NCBI RefSeq assembly: GCF_016919245.1
Contig: NZ_JAFEJA010000001.1
Coordinates: 2,824,001-2,888,000 of the forward strand
Reading direction: 5' to 3'
Length of the DNA stretch: 64,000 bases
DNA from: Streptomyces zhihengii
Lineage (GTDB): Bacteria > Actinomycetota > Actinomycetes > Streptomycetales > Streptomycetaceae
The number at the start of each line of letters is the position of its first letter. The first letter of the stretch is position 1. Under the pieces are notes generated by a model, which saw only the letters and a list, made by a program, of their open reading frames with translations, was not told the DNA's origin and searched no databases. This document shows positions 50,391 to 59,761 of this stretch, piece after piece. The position numbers were made by a program, and so were the translations under genes.

Positions 50391-50985
50391 GGACCCGGCC
50401 GCGCATGCGGACCCGGCCGCGCGCCGGTGGGCCTGGCACGGCCTGCGGGCGTGTCCTCAAACGCCGGACGGGCTGAGTTGCCCGGGCTGGAGAGGTTAAG
50501 CCCCGCATGGGGGGTACCTCCCACGGCCGCCAGGCCGTAGGGGGGATTGAGGCGCAGGGTGCGGGGCGGAGCCCCGCCGGATCCGGCCGCGCAATGCGGA
50601 CCCGGCCGCGCGCCGGTGGACGCGGCACGGCCTGCGGCCGTGTCCTCAAACACCGGACGGGCTGGAGTTGCCCGGGCCGGCGCAGCCCGAGAGTCGGGCG
50701 CTGGACGGGGTGCCTCTTCAGCCCCGCATGGGGGGTACCTCCCACGGCCGCCAGGCCGTAGGGGAGTTCGAGGCGCGGGGTGCGGGGCGGAGCCCCGCCG
50801 GACCCGGCCGCGCATGCGGACCCGGCCGCGCGCAGGTGGACGCGGCACGGCCTGCGGCCGTGTCCTCAAACGCCGGACGGGCTGGAGTTGCCTGGGCTGG
50901 CGCAGCCCGAGAGTCGGGCGCCGGAGAGGTTCAGCCCCGCCGGACGGGCTGAGGTTGCCCGGGTCGGCGCAGCCCGAGTGGAACA
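50391..50985. repeat. Three tandem copies of a Streptomyces intergenic repeat element
   Basis: Near-identical units of about 190-220 bp start at 50391, 50579 and 50800 (third truncated). Each contains the stretch GTGTCCTCAAACGCCGGACG (one copy with a single change), and the first two also contain CCGCATGGGGGGTACCTCCC and the hairpin GCGGGGCGGAGCCCCGC. The whole interval 50354-51035 has no supportable gene. The motif is of the type dispersed between Streptomyces genes. Confidence 0.85.
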
Positions 50986-51035
50986 CCCCACGGGCCGGAA
51001 GGAACGAGCCCTCGTCGCAGCGGGAGGATGAGGGG

Positions 51036-52136
51036 ATGGAGTTGGCGGAGGCACTGGAGAACATCGAGCGGCTCGACCCGCAGGTGAGCGCGTTCACCGA
51101 GGTCTGGGCCGAGGAGGCCCGCGCCGCCCGCCCCGCAGGGGCGCTGCCGCTGGCCGGGGTGGCGCTGGCCGTGAAGGGGCCGGCCGGTATCCGTGCCCAC
51201 GCCGCGCGGCGGCTGATCGCGGCCGGTGCGGTCGCCGTCGGCGCGACCTCGGTGCCCGGGCCCGGCTCGGAGTGGATGACGTGGGGGCTCGGGGCGCACG
51301 GGCCGACCCGTAACCCGTGGCGGGCCGACCGGACGCCGGGCGGCTCGTCGGCCGGGGCGGCGGCGGCCGTCGCGACGGGCATGGCCCGCGTCGCCACCGG
51401 CGGCGACGGTGCGGGCTCGGTGCGCATCCCGGCCGCGTGGTGCGGGGTGTTCGGGCTGAAGACGACCAACGGCCTGCTGCCGAGCCCCGACCGCACCGGC
51501 CTGGCGTCGGCCGGGCTGCTGACCCGCACGGCGGAGGACGCCCGCCCGTTCCTGCACTGCCTCCTCGACACGAACGCGCACGCGAACGCACACACGCCCA
51601 CGCACGCAGACACCGGCGCGCACACCGACCCGCCCGGGCGGCGACTGCCGCTGCGCGCCGTCTGGTCCCCGGCGCTCGGTTTCGCCGAGGTGGACCGGGA
51701 GGTGCTCGCCGTCACCGGCGCCGCGGTGGCCCGGCTGGAGTCCGCCGGGGTGGTCCGCCTGTCGGGGCGGGACGCCGTCCTGCTGGATCCGGGGGACGCC
51801 TGGACGGCCGTGCGGGCCGGCCGCCCCGCGGACGGGGCGGCGGTCCGCGCGGAGAACGACCGGAGGCTCGACGCCCTCTTCGCCGAGGCGGACGTCCTGC
51901 TGACCCCGGCGACCCCCAACCGCCCGCACGGCCACGACGGCCCGGGCGCCGTCTACTCGACCTCGCTGGCCTGGGCGTTCAACCTGAGCGGGCATCCGGC
52001 GGCCTCCGTCCCCGCCGGGTTCACCGCGGACGGCTGCCCGGTGGGCCTCCAGCTCGTCGCGCGGCGCGGCGCGGACGCCTGGCTGCTGGAGGCCGCGGTG
52101 GCGGCACAGCGGCGGCTGTTCACGATGCGGCCGTGA
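51036..52136 (+). CDS. Amidase signature family hydrolase
   Basis: 366 residues. The Ser-cisSer-Lys triad can be placed: lysine in LAGVALAVKGP, cis-Ser in the Gly-Ser-rich loop TPGGSSAGAAAAVATG, and the nucleophile serine in GGDGAGSVRIPAAWCGVFGL. The protein is shorter than most amidases (450-500), with part of the region between the lysine and the serine loop reduced and a His/Thr/Ala-rich variable loop at about 180-200 (TNAHANAHTPTHADTGAHTD). The C-terminal block VYSTSLAWAFNLSGHPAASV is typical. The substrate cannot be inferred. ATG at 51036; preceded by the repeat tract. Confidence 0.9.
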   Translation: MELAEALENIERLDPQVSAFTEVWAEEARAARPAGALPLAGVALAVKGPAGIRAHAARRLIAAGAVAVGATSVPGPGSEWMTWGLGAHGPTRNPWRADRTPGGSSAGAAAAVATGMARVATGGDGAGSVRIPAAWCGVFGLKTTNGLLPSPDRTGLASAGLLTRTAEDARPFLHCLLDTNAHANAHTPTHADTGAHTDPPGRRLPLRAVWSPALGFAEVDREVLAVTGAAVARLESAGVVRLSGRDAVLLDPGDAWTAVRAGRPADGAAVRAENDRRLDALFAEADVLLTPATPNRPHGHDGPGAVYSTSLAWAFNLSGHPAASVPAGFTADGCPVGLQLVARRGADAWLLEAAVAAQRRLFTMRP

Positions 52137-52161
52137 GGGGCACGCGGCCGGGGGCCGGCGC

Positions 52162-53286
52162 TCAGGCGGAGGCGTTCCCGGCGAGCCCGGCGCCCTCGTC
52201 GATCGCCCGGGTCACCTCGGCGACCCGCTCGTTCTCCTCCGCGGCGAAGCGCTCCCGGTCGAGCTGTTCGGCGATCTCCTCGTCCTGGGTCATGAGCAGG
52301 TCGAGGCTGGCGTCCCCCAGGTCGAAGACGCCCATGTCGAGGTACGCCTTCTGGAGCCGCTCGCCCCACAGGCCGATGTCCTTGACACAGGGCACGATCC
52401 GGCTGAACAGCAGCTTGCGGAAGAGGTGCAGGAACTCCGACTGCTCGGTGTACTCCTCCGCCTCCTTCTTCGAGACGCCGAAGTTCTCCAGGACCTCGAT
52501 GCCGCGCAGCCGGTCGCGCATCAGGTAGCAGCCCTCGATGACGAACTCCTCGCGCTCGCGCAGTTCGGCGTCGCCGAGCTGCCGGTAGTAGTCGCGCAGG
52601 GCCATCCGTCCGAAGGCCACGTGGCGGGCCTCGTCCTGCATGATGTAGGCCAGGATCTGCTTGGGCAGCGGCTTGGTGGTGGTGTCGCGGATCATGCCGA
52701 ACGCGGCGAGCGCGAGCCCTTCGATGAGCACCTGCATCCCGAGGTACGGCATGTCCCAGCGCGAGTCGCGCAGCGTGTCCCCGAGCAGGGACTGGAGGTT
52801 GTCGTTGATCGGGTAGAGCATCCCGACCTTGTCGTGCAGGAAGCGGCTGTAGATCTCGGCGTGCCGGGCCTCGTCCATGGTCTGCGTGGCGGAGTAGAAC
52901 TTGGCGTCGAGGTCGGGCACCGACTCCACGATCCGGGCCGCGCAGACCATGGCGCCCTGCTCGCCGTGGAGGAACTGGCTGAACTGCCAGGAGGTGTAGT
53001 GCCGCCGCAGGTCGGCCTTGTCCTTCTCGGACATCTTCGCCCAGTGGCGGGTGCCGTACAGCGTCAGCGCCTCGTCGGGGGTGCCGAGGGGGTCGTAGGG
53101 ATCGACCTCCAGCTCCCAGTCGATGCGCGTGGCACCGTCCCACTGCTTGTCCTTGCCCTTCTGGTAGAGGGCCAGGAGCCGGTCGCGCCCGTCGTCGTAC
53201 TCCCAGGTGAAGCGGGCCGAGCCGGTGGCCGGGACCTGCCAGAGGGTGCTCTGCGGGGCTGTCGTGTAGCGGTCCTGCGTCGACAC
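52162..53286 (-). CDS. Ferritin-like diiron protein
   Basis: 374 residues, mostly helical. Diiron ligands are visible as two ExxH-type helices: HGEQGAMVCAARIV with TMDEARHAEIYSRFL, and EGLALAAFGMI with MQDEARHVAFGRMAL. This pattern belongs to ferritin-like oxygenases and ribonucleotide-reductase-R2-like proteins. The substrate is unknown. The GTG at 53286 (VSTQDRYTT) is chosen because the upstream frame is not family-like. It is divergent from an AurF-like gene and shares a 175-base control region with it. Confidence 0.85.
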   Translation of the reverse strand: MSTQDRYTTAPQSTLWQVPATGSARFTWEYDDGRDRLLALYQKGKDKQWDGATRIDWELEVDPYDPLGTPDEALTLYGTRHWAKMSEKDKADLRRHYTSWQFSQFLHGEQGAMVCAARIVESVPDLDAKFYSATQTMDEARHAEIYSRFLHDKVGMLYPINDNLQSLLGDTLRDSRWDMPYLGMQVLIEGLALAAFGMIRDTTTKPLPKQILAYIMQDEARHVAFGRMALRDYYRQLGDAELREREEFVIEGCYLMRDRLRGIEVLENFGVSKKEAEEYTEQSEFLHLFRKLLFSRIVPCVKDIGLWGERLQKAYLDMGVFDLGDASLDLLMTQDEEIAEQLDRERFAAEENERVAEVTRAIDEGAGLAGNASA

Positions 53287-53461
53287 GGGGCGGCTCCTCG
53301 GTCTCGTCGTCCGTTGCGTACTCACCGCTGTGCAGGGGCAGTTGGCAGAGTCACACGGTGGTAGACACGGAGTCAACAAGTCGTGCGCGAAGGATTGACG
53401 GCTCTGCTGACAAGCGGTCTCATAACTTGCGAACCGCCCGAGCCCATCGCGAGGTGCCCTC

Positions 53462-54397
53462 ATGACGACCGCAGCCCATGACGACATCCAGCTGCTCCGC
53501 GACGCGCTGGGACCCCTCCGGGACCGCGAGCAGGTCGCGGCCCGGCTGCTGGAGTCCTCGGCGAAGCACTCCTTCGACCCCGACAAGGAACTCGACTGGG
53601 AGGCCCCCCTCGAGGACGGCAAGTGGTTCTGGCCGCCGGAGCTGGTGTCCCTCTACGACACCCCGATGTGGCGCCGGATGTCCGAGGAACAGCGGATGGA
53701 CCTGGCGCGGCACGAGGCCGCGTCACTGGCGTCGCTCGGCATCTGGTTCGAGATCATCCTGATGCAGCTCCTGGTCCGCCACATCTACGACAAGTCGGTG
53801 ACCAGCAACCACGTCCGCTACGCGCTCACCGAGATCGCCGACGAGTGCCGGCACTCGATGATGTTCGCGCGGATGATCCAGAAGGGCGGCGCCCCCGCCT
53901 ACCCGGTGCCCCGGATCCACCACAACCTCGCCCGGGTGCTGAAGACCGTCTCCACCACGCCCGGTTCGTTCGCGGCGACCCTGCTCGGCGAGGAGGTCCT
54001 CGACTGGATGCAGCGTCTGACGTTCCCCGACGAGCGGGTGCAGACGCTGGTGCGGGGCGTCACCCGCATCCATGTGGTGGAGGAGGCCCGCCATGTGCGG
54101 TACGCGCGGGAGGAGTTGCGCCGCCAGATGGTGACCGCACCGCGCTGGGAGCAGGAGCTGACCCGGCTGAGCTGCGGCCAGGCGGCCCGGGTGTTCAGCG
54201 TCTGCTTCGTCAACCCCGAGGTGTACGAGAACGTCGGCCTCGACCGGCGCGAGGCGGTGGCCCAGGTGAACGCCAGCGGGCACCGCCGGGAGGTCATGCA
54301 GAGCGGCGCCCGCAGGCTGACCGACTTCCTCGACGACATCGGTGTGCTGCGCGGCCCCGGCCGCAGGCTGTGGAAGAGCTCCGGACTCCTCGCATGA
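53462..54397 (+). CDS. AurF-family diiron oxygenase
   Basis: 311 residues of the para-aminobenzoate N-oxygenase (AurF) family. Candidate iron ligands lie in ASLASLGIWFEIILMQLLVR, TEIADECRHSMMFARMI, LLGEEVLDWMQRL and HVVEEARHVRYAREEL, spaced as in four-helix diiron oxygenases. The real substrate is not deducible; relatives oxidise aryl amines or act in fatty-acid-like pathways. It precedes a TetR gene by about 150 bases and is divergent from another diiron protein, which suggests one regulated redox unit. Confidence 0.88.
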   Translation: MTTAAHDDIQLLRDALGPLRDREQVAARLLESSAKHSFDPDKELDWEAPLEDGKWFWPPELVSLYDTPMWRRMSEEQRMDLARHEAASLASLGIWFEIILMQLLVRHIYDKSVTSNHVRYALTEIADECRHSMMFARMIQKGGAPAYPVPRIHHNLARVLKTVSTTPGSFAATLLGEEVLDWMQRLTFPDERVQTLVRGVTRIHVVEEARHVRYAREELRRQMVTAPRWEQELTRLSCGQAARVFSVCFVNPEVYENVGLDRREAVAQVNASGHRREVMQSGARRLTDFLDDIGVLRGPGRRLWKSSGLLA

Positions 54398-54548
54398 GAC
54401 CGTGCGGGCGCGGGGCGCCCTCCAGCCCGGACCTCCGGCGCCGCCCGGCCTCGCGCGGGGGCCCGGCGCCCTCCCGGGACCCGCGGTTCCGGGCGTCCCG
54501 CGTGCGGAACGGGGAGACGCGGTGAAGACGGCGGTTAGTCTGCGGTAC

Positions 54549-55277
54549 ATGACCAGTCCCGCTTCCGCCGGCCCCGCCTACCGACGGCTCAGTGTGGAGG
54601 AGCGCCGGGCGCAACTGCTCGTGTCCGCGCTCGGACTCTTCGCGCACCGGCCGCCGGAGGACGTCTCGCTCGACGACGTGGCGGAGGCGGCCGGGGTGTC
54701 CCGGCCCCTCGTCTACCGCTACTTCCCCGGCGGGAAGCAGCAGCTCTACGAGGCGGCGCTGCGCTCGGCCGCCGACCAGCTGGAGAGCTGCTTCGCCGAA
54801 CCGGCCGCCGGGCCGCCGACCGAGCGCGTCGCCCGGGTCCTCGACCGCTATCTGCGGTTCGTCGACGAGCACGACGCCGGGTTCAGCGCGCTGATGCGCG
54901 GCGGGAGCGTCGCGGAGACCTCCCGCACGACGGCCATCGTCGACGAGGTCCGCCGGGCCGCTGCCGAGCAGATCCTCGTCCATCTCGGGGTGGTCCGTCC
55001 CGGGCACCGGCTCGGCATGATGGTCCGCACCTGGATCGCGTCCGTCGAGGCCGCGTCGCTGATCTGGATCGACGAGGGCAAGGTGCCGCCGGCCACCGAG
55101 CTGCGCGACTGGCTGGTCGACCATCTGCTCGGGCTGCTCGCGGTGACGGCCGCCTCGGACGAGGAGACGGCGGCCGTCGTCGTCGCGCTGCTGCCCCAGG
55201 AGGAACCCGGCGGGCGGGTCGCGGGGCTGGCGGAGCGCCTGGGCCCGGTGCTGGGCGGCGCGGCCCATCTGATCTGA
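54549..55277 (+). CDS. TetR-family transcriptional regulator
   Basis: 242 residues. The N-terminal DNA-binding domain (about 18-65) reads RRAQLLVSALGLFAHRPPED, VSLDDVAEAAGVSRPLVYRY and FPGGKQQLYEAAL. The ligand domain follows. An ATG at 54549 (MTSPASAGPAYRRLSVEERR) is taken as start; a GTG at 54522 with GGGGAG upstream is equally possible and would add nine residues. It is co-directional with the AurF-like gene and probably controls the two divergent diiron genes. Confidence 0.9.
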   Translation: MTSPASAGPAYRRLSVEERRAQLLVSALGLFAHRPPEDVSLDDVAEAAGVSRPLVYRYFPGGKQQLYEAALRSAADQLESCFAEPAAGPPTERVARVLDRYLRFVDEHDAGFSALMRGGSVAETSRTTAIVDEVRRAAAEQILVHLGVVRPGHRLGMMVRTWIASVEAASLIWIDEGKVPPATELRDWLVDHLLGLLAVTAASDEETAAVVVALLPQEEPGGRVAGLAERLGPVLGGAAHLI

Positions 55278-55358
55278 GCGGGGGTGCGGCCCCGGGCCCG
55301 CAGCGGGGCCCGGGGCAGCCGCTGTGTCCCCGGGCCCGTCTGCTGTGACACTGTCCGG

Positions 55359-55634
55359 GTGAGAAGCGAGAACACGCCGTTCGTCGGCGGCCCCCTCGAC
55401 GGGCGCGTGCTGCCGGTGCTGACCGGCCCCACCGGCCACCCGCCCAAGTGGTACCGGATCCCCGTCCCGAACGACGACGACACCCCGCCCACCGTGCACG
55501 TCTACCGCCGGGTGCCCGCCGGCTACACCCGCCGACTCGGTCTGCTGCGCGGCTGGAAGTACGAGTACGCGCCCGACGGCGTCGAGCGGCGCGAGCTGCG
55601 CTGGCCCTGGTCGAAGCCGAACACCACGCCATAG
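55359..55634 (+). CDS. Hypothetical protein
   Basis: 91 residues, not recognised. GTG start VRSENTPFVGGPLDGRVLPV, followed by HPPKWYRIPVPNDDDTPPTV and VHVYRRVPAGYTRRLGLLRG, ending in a basic tail WPWSKPNTTP. The opening FVGGPLDG and the tail PDGVERRELRW resemble small conserved actinobacterial proteins of unknown function. Confidence 0.7.
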   Translation: MRSENTPFVGGPLDGRVLPVLTGPTGHPPKWYRIPVPNDDDTPPTVHVYRRVPAGYTRRLGLLRGWKYEYAPDGVERRELRWPWSKPNTTP

Positions 55635-55657
55635 GATCACGGCGACCTTGCACATAC

Positions 55658-55961
55658 GGCGAGTGAGCCGAAGGGGCGCGGGCGGTGCCGAAAGGGAGAG
55701 CGCGCGGAGGTCCCGAGGAACGAGGGACCGAGCACGGTCGACCGTCGGGACCGTCTTGAGCGCCCCGGAGGCGAACCGAGCCCCGAAAAAAGGGGGCGCG
55801 GGCGGTGCCGAAAGGGAGAGCGCGCGGCCCTCGTGTGGCGAGTGAGCCGAAGGGGCGCGGGCGGTGCCGAAAGGGAGAGCGCGCGGAGGTCCCGAGGTAC
55901 GAGGGACCGAGCACGGTCGACCGTCGGGACCGTCTTGAGCGCCCCGGAGGCGAACCGAGCC
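55658..55961. repeat. Duplicated 125-bp intergenic repeat
   Basis: Two 125-bp copies (55658-55782 and 55837-55961) differ by about one base. A third partial copy (55792-55827) lies between them. Each contains GGGCGCGGGCGGTGCCGAAA and a self-complementary ACGGTCGACCGT. No gene is supported in 55635-55985. Confidence 0.9.
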
Positions 55962-55985
55962 AGGAATCAAAGGGGGATGCTTGCG

Positions 55986-58545
55986 ATGGAGCCGTTGCAC
56001 CAGGACGATCCGCTGCGGATCGGGCCGTACCGTGTGCTGGCCAGGGCGAGGGAGTCGGCCGGTTCGGTGCGCTACCTGGCGCTCGCCGCCGACGGCACGC
56101 CGTCGGTGGTGGCACTGGTCCGGCCACGGCTCGCCGAGGTGCCCGTCTACCGGCGCCGCTTCGGTCAGGAGACGCGCACGGCGCAGCGGTTGGCCGGGGG
56201 CTGGGTCGAGCCGGTCGAGGCGTCCACGGACGGTACGCCGCTGTGGACGGCGAGCGGGTACGTGCCGGCGGTCACCCTGCGGGAGGCGATCACGCTGGCG
56301 GGGCCGCTGCCCGAGCGGACGGTGCGGGTGCTGGGCGCCGCGATCGCCGAGACCCTGTCGCGGGTCCACGCCACCGGGACGGTGCTCCAGGGGCTCTCGC
56401 CGGACACGGTGCTGCTCGCGGCGGACGGCCCGCGGCTGACCGCCCTGGGCCCGCTGGGCGCGGCGGTGGTCGCGGAGGCGGGGGAGGACGGGCAACTGAC
56501 GGTGAAGCTCGGCTACCTCACCCCGGAGCAGGCCGCCGGGGCGCAGCCCGGGCCCGCGTCGGATCTCTTCGTGCTGGGCCAGTTGCTCACCTACGCGGCC
56601 ACCGGCACGACCCCGCTGGCCGACGCGGACGCCATCGCGCACGGTGAACCCGATCTGGGGCCGGTCGCCGACGGGCTGCGTCCGGTCGTCGCCCGGTGCC
56701 TGGCGAAGTCTCCCGAGGACCGGCCCCCGGCCGGGACGGTCGCGGCGGATCTCGCCCTGGAAGGCGCAGCCGCCCTCGCCCGCGACGGCTGGCTCCCCGA
56801 CGCCGTGACCGCCGCGCTGTCGGCCCAGTCGGCCGAGGTCGCCCGTCTGGCGGCCGTCCCACCGGGGACGGGCACGCGGGCGGAGGGCGGGGAGGACCGG
56901 GCCACGGTGCTGGTGCGCAGGGGCGGGGCGGGCGCGCGCCCGGCCCCGGGCAGGGACACCACGCCGCTGCTGGTGAAGGACCTCGTCCCCGCGGAGCCCC
57001 GCGGCACGGCGTCCGTGGTGCCGCGGCTGGCGGCCGCCCCCGCGCGGCAGGCGGCCGTCGGGCCCCCGCGCCCGTCGCGGCGCTCCCCGCCGCGGGCGCC
57101 GCGCCGCTCCCGTACACGGCGCGTGCGCTGCCGCCCGCCACGGGCGGCGGGGCACTGCCTCCGCTTCCCCGGGGCCGAGCGCGGCCGGGCGGGACGATGC
57201 CGCCGGGATCGGGCGGCGCGGGCTGCTGGTCGCGGCGGCGGCCGGGGCCGCCGGGCTGGTCGTCGGCGGCACGGCCGTGGGCGCCCTCGCGGGTGGCGAG
57301 GCCCCGGAGCCGCCGGCGCAGAAGCCCGCGCCCGCCGCGAAGCCCCGCCCGATGGCGGGGTTCGCTCCCGGGCCGCAGTGGCGCTACGAGCACCCCGCGG
57401 CGCCCGGGCCGTCCGACGGGGCCCCCGCGGGGCCGCTGGGCGCGGTCGTGTGGCAGGACCGGCTGCTGCTGCTCACCGACTCGCAGGGCACGGCCGCCGT
57501 CGATCTGCGCACGGGGCGGCGGGTGTGGAAGCTGGACGAGGCGGCCTCCGCCTCGCGGGTCGTCCCCGTCGGCACGTACTGCCTCGTCGACACGGTCGAG
57601 GAACTGCTGTGGGTGTCGGCGGCCGACGGCCGGGTCGGCCAGCGCCTCGCGAAGAACACCCTGGCCCGGCCCGGGGAGACGCTGACGATCGGTCAGGTGC
57701 TCGGCTCCGAGGGCTCCACCGCCTGGTTCACCGCCCATGTGCGGCGGACCGGTGAGCGGTCGGTCAAGGGGCGCAAGCAGAAGGTGACCGTGCACGAGGC
57801 GTATGTCGTCGCGTACGACCTGGCGGCCCGCGCGCAGCAGTGGCGGGCGCGTGTGCCCGAGGGGCGCGCTCCCCACACCCCGGCGTACCAGCTCGTGGCG
57901 GTCCGCCGGGACGACGTCCTCGTCCGCCAGGACGGCGGGAGCCTGACGCCCGCGCAGCAGAAGGCGGCGCGGGGCGGCTCGTCGCTGCTCTCCCTGGACC
58001 GCGCCACCGGCGCGGCCCGCCCGGGCACCCTGCTCACGGCCGTCGGCGCGACGGCGGCGGTCACGGGCGACACCTCGGGCCGGCTGTACGCGGCGGCGGG
58101 CGGGGAGCTGCACGCCTACACGGGCACGGACGGCCGTCGGCTGTGGCGGGTGGCCGCCGCGAACACCCGTGGCGAGCCGGGGGTGTTCGCGTACGGGACA
58201 CCGCTGGTGGCGGGCCAAGTCCTGTACGCGGCCAACCGCTTCCAGCAGGTGTGCGCCGTGGACGGCGCGACCGGCCGCGAGCTGTGGCGCCGCTCCACCC
58301 AGGCACCCGCGTGGCGCGAGACCCCGGTGACGGCGCTGAGCCCGAGCGGCCGTACCGTCCTCACCGGCGACGCGGTCCAGCTCACGGCGTTCGCGGCGCG
58401 CGACGGCAGGCGGCTGTGGAAGTTCCAGGAGGCGGGCGCCGACGACGCGCCGGAGCAGGCGGCGCCGCGCTATGCCGCGTTCCCGGCGGGCGCCCGTACC
58501 GTCGTGCGGCGCGGCCGGACGTTCTACTCCCTCCCCGTGGACTGA
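55986..58545 (+). pseudogene. Kinase-like / PQQ-propeller membrane protein, frameshifted
   Basis: One protein of about 850 residues spread over three frames. Part 1 (from ATG 55986 to about 57060) is a Ser/Thr-kinase-like domain (LRIGPYRVLARARESAGSVR, LSPDTVLLAADGPRLTALGP, GYLTPEQAAG) that seems to lack the canonical lysine and HRD/DFG motifs. Part 2 (about 57060-57190) is a Pro/Ala linker readable only in the frame starting at 57062. Part 3 (about 57190-58545) has a membrane anchor RRGLLVAAAAGAAGLVVGG and a PQQ-like propeller (TDSQGTAAVDLRTGRRVWKL, GAGRELWRRS-like ATGRELWRRS). Two apparent one-base losses fall in G/C runs near 57060 and 57170. In part 1's own frame translation runs on to 57755. 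Sequencing errors are as likely as real decay. Confidence 0.75.
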
Positions 58546-58841
58546 CCGGCCCCCCGCCCCGGCCACGGAGCCACCGGGCCGCGAAGCCCGCGGACCCGGG
58601 ACCGCGGACGCGGCGGGGCGCGGGCCCGCCGGACGCACGGAGCAAGAAGCCAGGAGCCACCGAGCACCGGGCCACCGGGCCACGACGTCACGGAGTCGTG
58701 CAGGCGCGCGGGCGGACGGCCGGAACATGCCGTCGCGGGTGACCGCGTTGCGCCGTCCCGACCATCCGGTGTGGCGGCGCGGCCCGCGCCGGTCACCCTC
58801 TGTGCGGGGCCCGTTCCGCCCCCGCGTCCGGAGGTGATGGC

Positions 58842-59687
58842 ATGTCAGGCAGGCTGCCCGCCGGGGTGTGCGCGACGGCGCTCGCCGTCGCCACCGCCTT
58901 GGCCGCGACCCCGGTGTCCGCCGGCCCCGTGCCGGAACCGCCGCCGCGCGGCGCCGTCGCCCGGGTGCTGGGCGACCTCGGCGACGGCGTCGTCGAAGCG
59001 CTCACCGGGGGCGCCCCGGAGCGCGGTGAGCCCGGGCCGCCGGTGCACGGGGCGGCCGTGGTGGCCCGGGTGCGGGAGCTGTACGCGCAGGCGGCGGACG
59101 CCGAGCGGAGCGCCCGGGAGGCGTCCCTGGCCCTGCGCGAGAGCCGTGCCGCGACCGCCCGGCTCCAGCGGCGGTTCACCGCCGCGCGCGCGGCGCTGGC
59201 GGCGAGCCGAGGGGACGCCGGTCGGATCGCGCGGGTGCAGTACCAGGGCGGATCCGAACTCTCCGACCGGCTGCGGCTGCTCCTCGCCAGGAACCCGGAA
59301 CAGGCCCTGGAACAGGACTACTTGATCGAGCGTGCCGCCGTCGCCCGCCTCGCGGCGACGACCCGGCTGACGGCCGCCGAGGCCCGCGCCCGCACGCTGG
59401 CCGAGGCGTCACGGGCCGCGCTGGACGAGGAACTCGTGCTGGTCGTGAGGCAGGAGGCGGCACGGACGCGGGCCGTCGCCCGGCTGCGCTCGGCCGAGGC
59501 GCTCCTCGCGACCCTCTCCCCCGAGGACGTCGCCGCCCTCGACGCGCCGCCCGCCCCGCCGGACGCCGGGAACGTCCCACCCGCCCCCGGCTCCCCCGGC
59601 TCCTCCGGCTCCCCGTCCCCACCGGCATCGCCCGCGGCACCGACATTCCCCGCGGCACCGGGGTCGGCCGCCTCACCGGCGCCCTGA
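58842..59687 (+). CDS. Secreted coiled-coil protein (CwlO N-terminal-like)
   Basis: 281 residues with an ideal GGAGGTGATG box before the ATG. A signal peptide (LPAGVCATALAVATALAATP with VSAGP) leads to a long helical coiled coil (about 75-215: VVARVRELYAQAADAERSAR, LERAAVARLAATTRLTAAEA-like segments), then a Pro/Ser/Ala tail. It resembles the N-terminal region of NlpC/P60 endopeptidases but has no catalytic domain. It may regulate cell-wall hydrolases; that is inference from form. Confidence 0.78.
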   Translation: MSGRLPAGVCATALAVATALAATPVSAGPVPEPPPRGAVARVLGDLGDGVVEALTGGAPERGEPGPPVHGAAVVARVRELYAQAADAERSAREASLALRESRAATARLQRRFTAARAALAASRGDAGRIARVQYQGGSELSDRLRLLLARNPEQALEQDYLIERAAVARLAATTRLTAAEARARTLAEASRAALDEELVLVVRQEAARTRAVARLRSAEALLATLSPEDVAALDAPPAPPDAGNVPPAPGSPGSSGSPSPPASPAAPTFPAAPGSAASPAP

Positions 59688-59711
59688 GCGACGGTGTCCG
59701 GCGCCGGAACG

Positions 59712-59751
59712 GCCGCGCCCCCGGTCCTCGTCGAAGGACCGGGGGCGCGGC
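59712..59751. terminator. Bidirectional terminator between convergent genes
   Basis: Perfect 17-bp stem (GCCGCGCCCCCGGTCCT and complement) with a 6-base loop, between the coiled-coil gene and the monooxygenase. Confidence 0.9.
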
Positions 59752-59761
59752 ACGCACCGGA

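Noticed and set aside
50354..51035. Possible genes in the triplicated repeat region
   Set aside because: Open frames simply follow the repeat units, lack ribosome-binding sites and are not family-like.
57277..58545. Independent propeller gene starting at 57277
   Set aside because: The membrane anchor that belongs to it is encoded before this ATG in the same frame, so it is the 3' part of the frameshifted gene.
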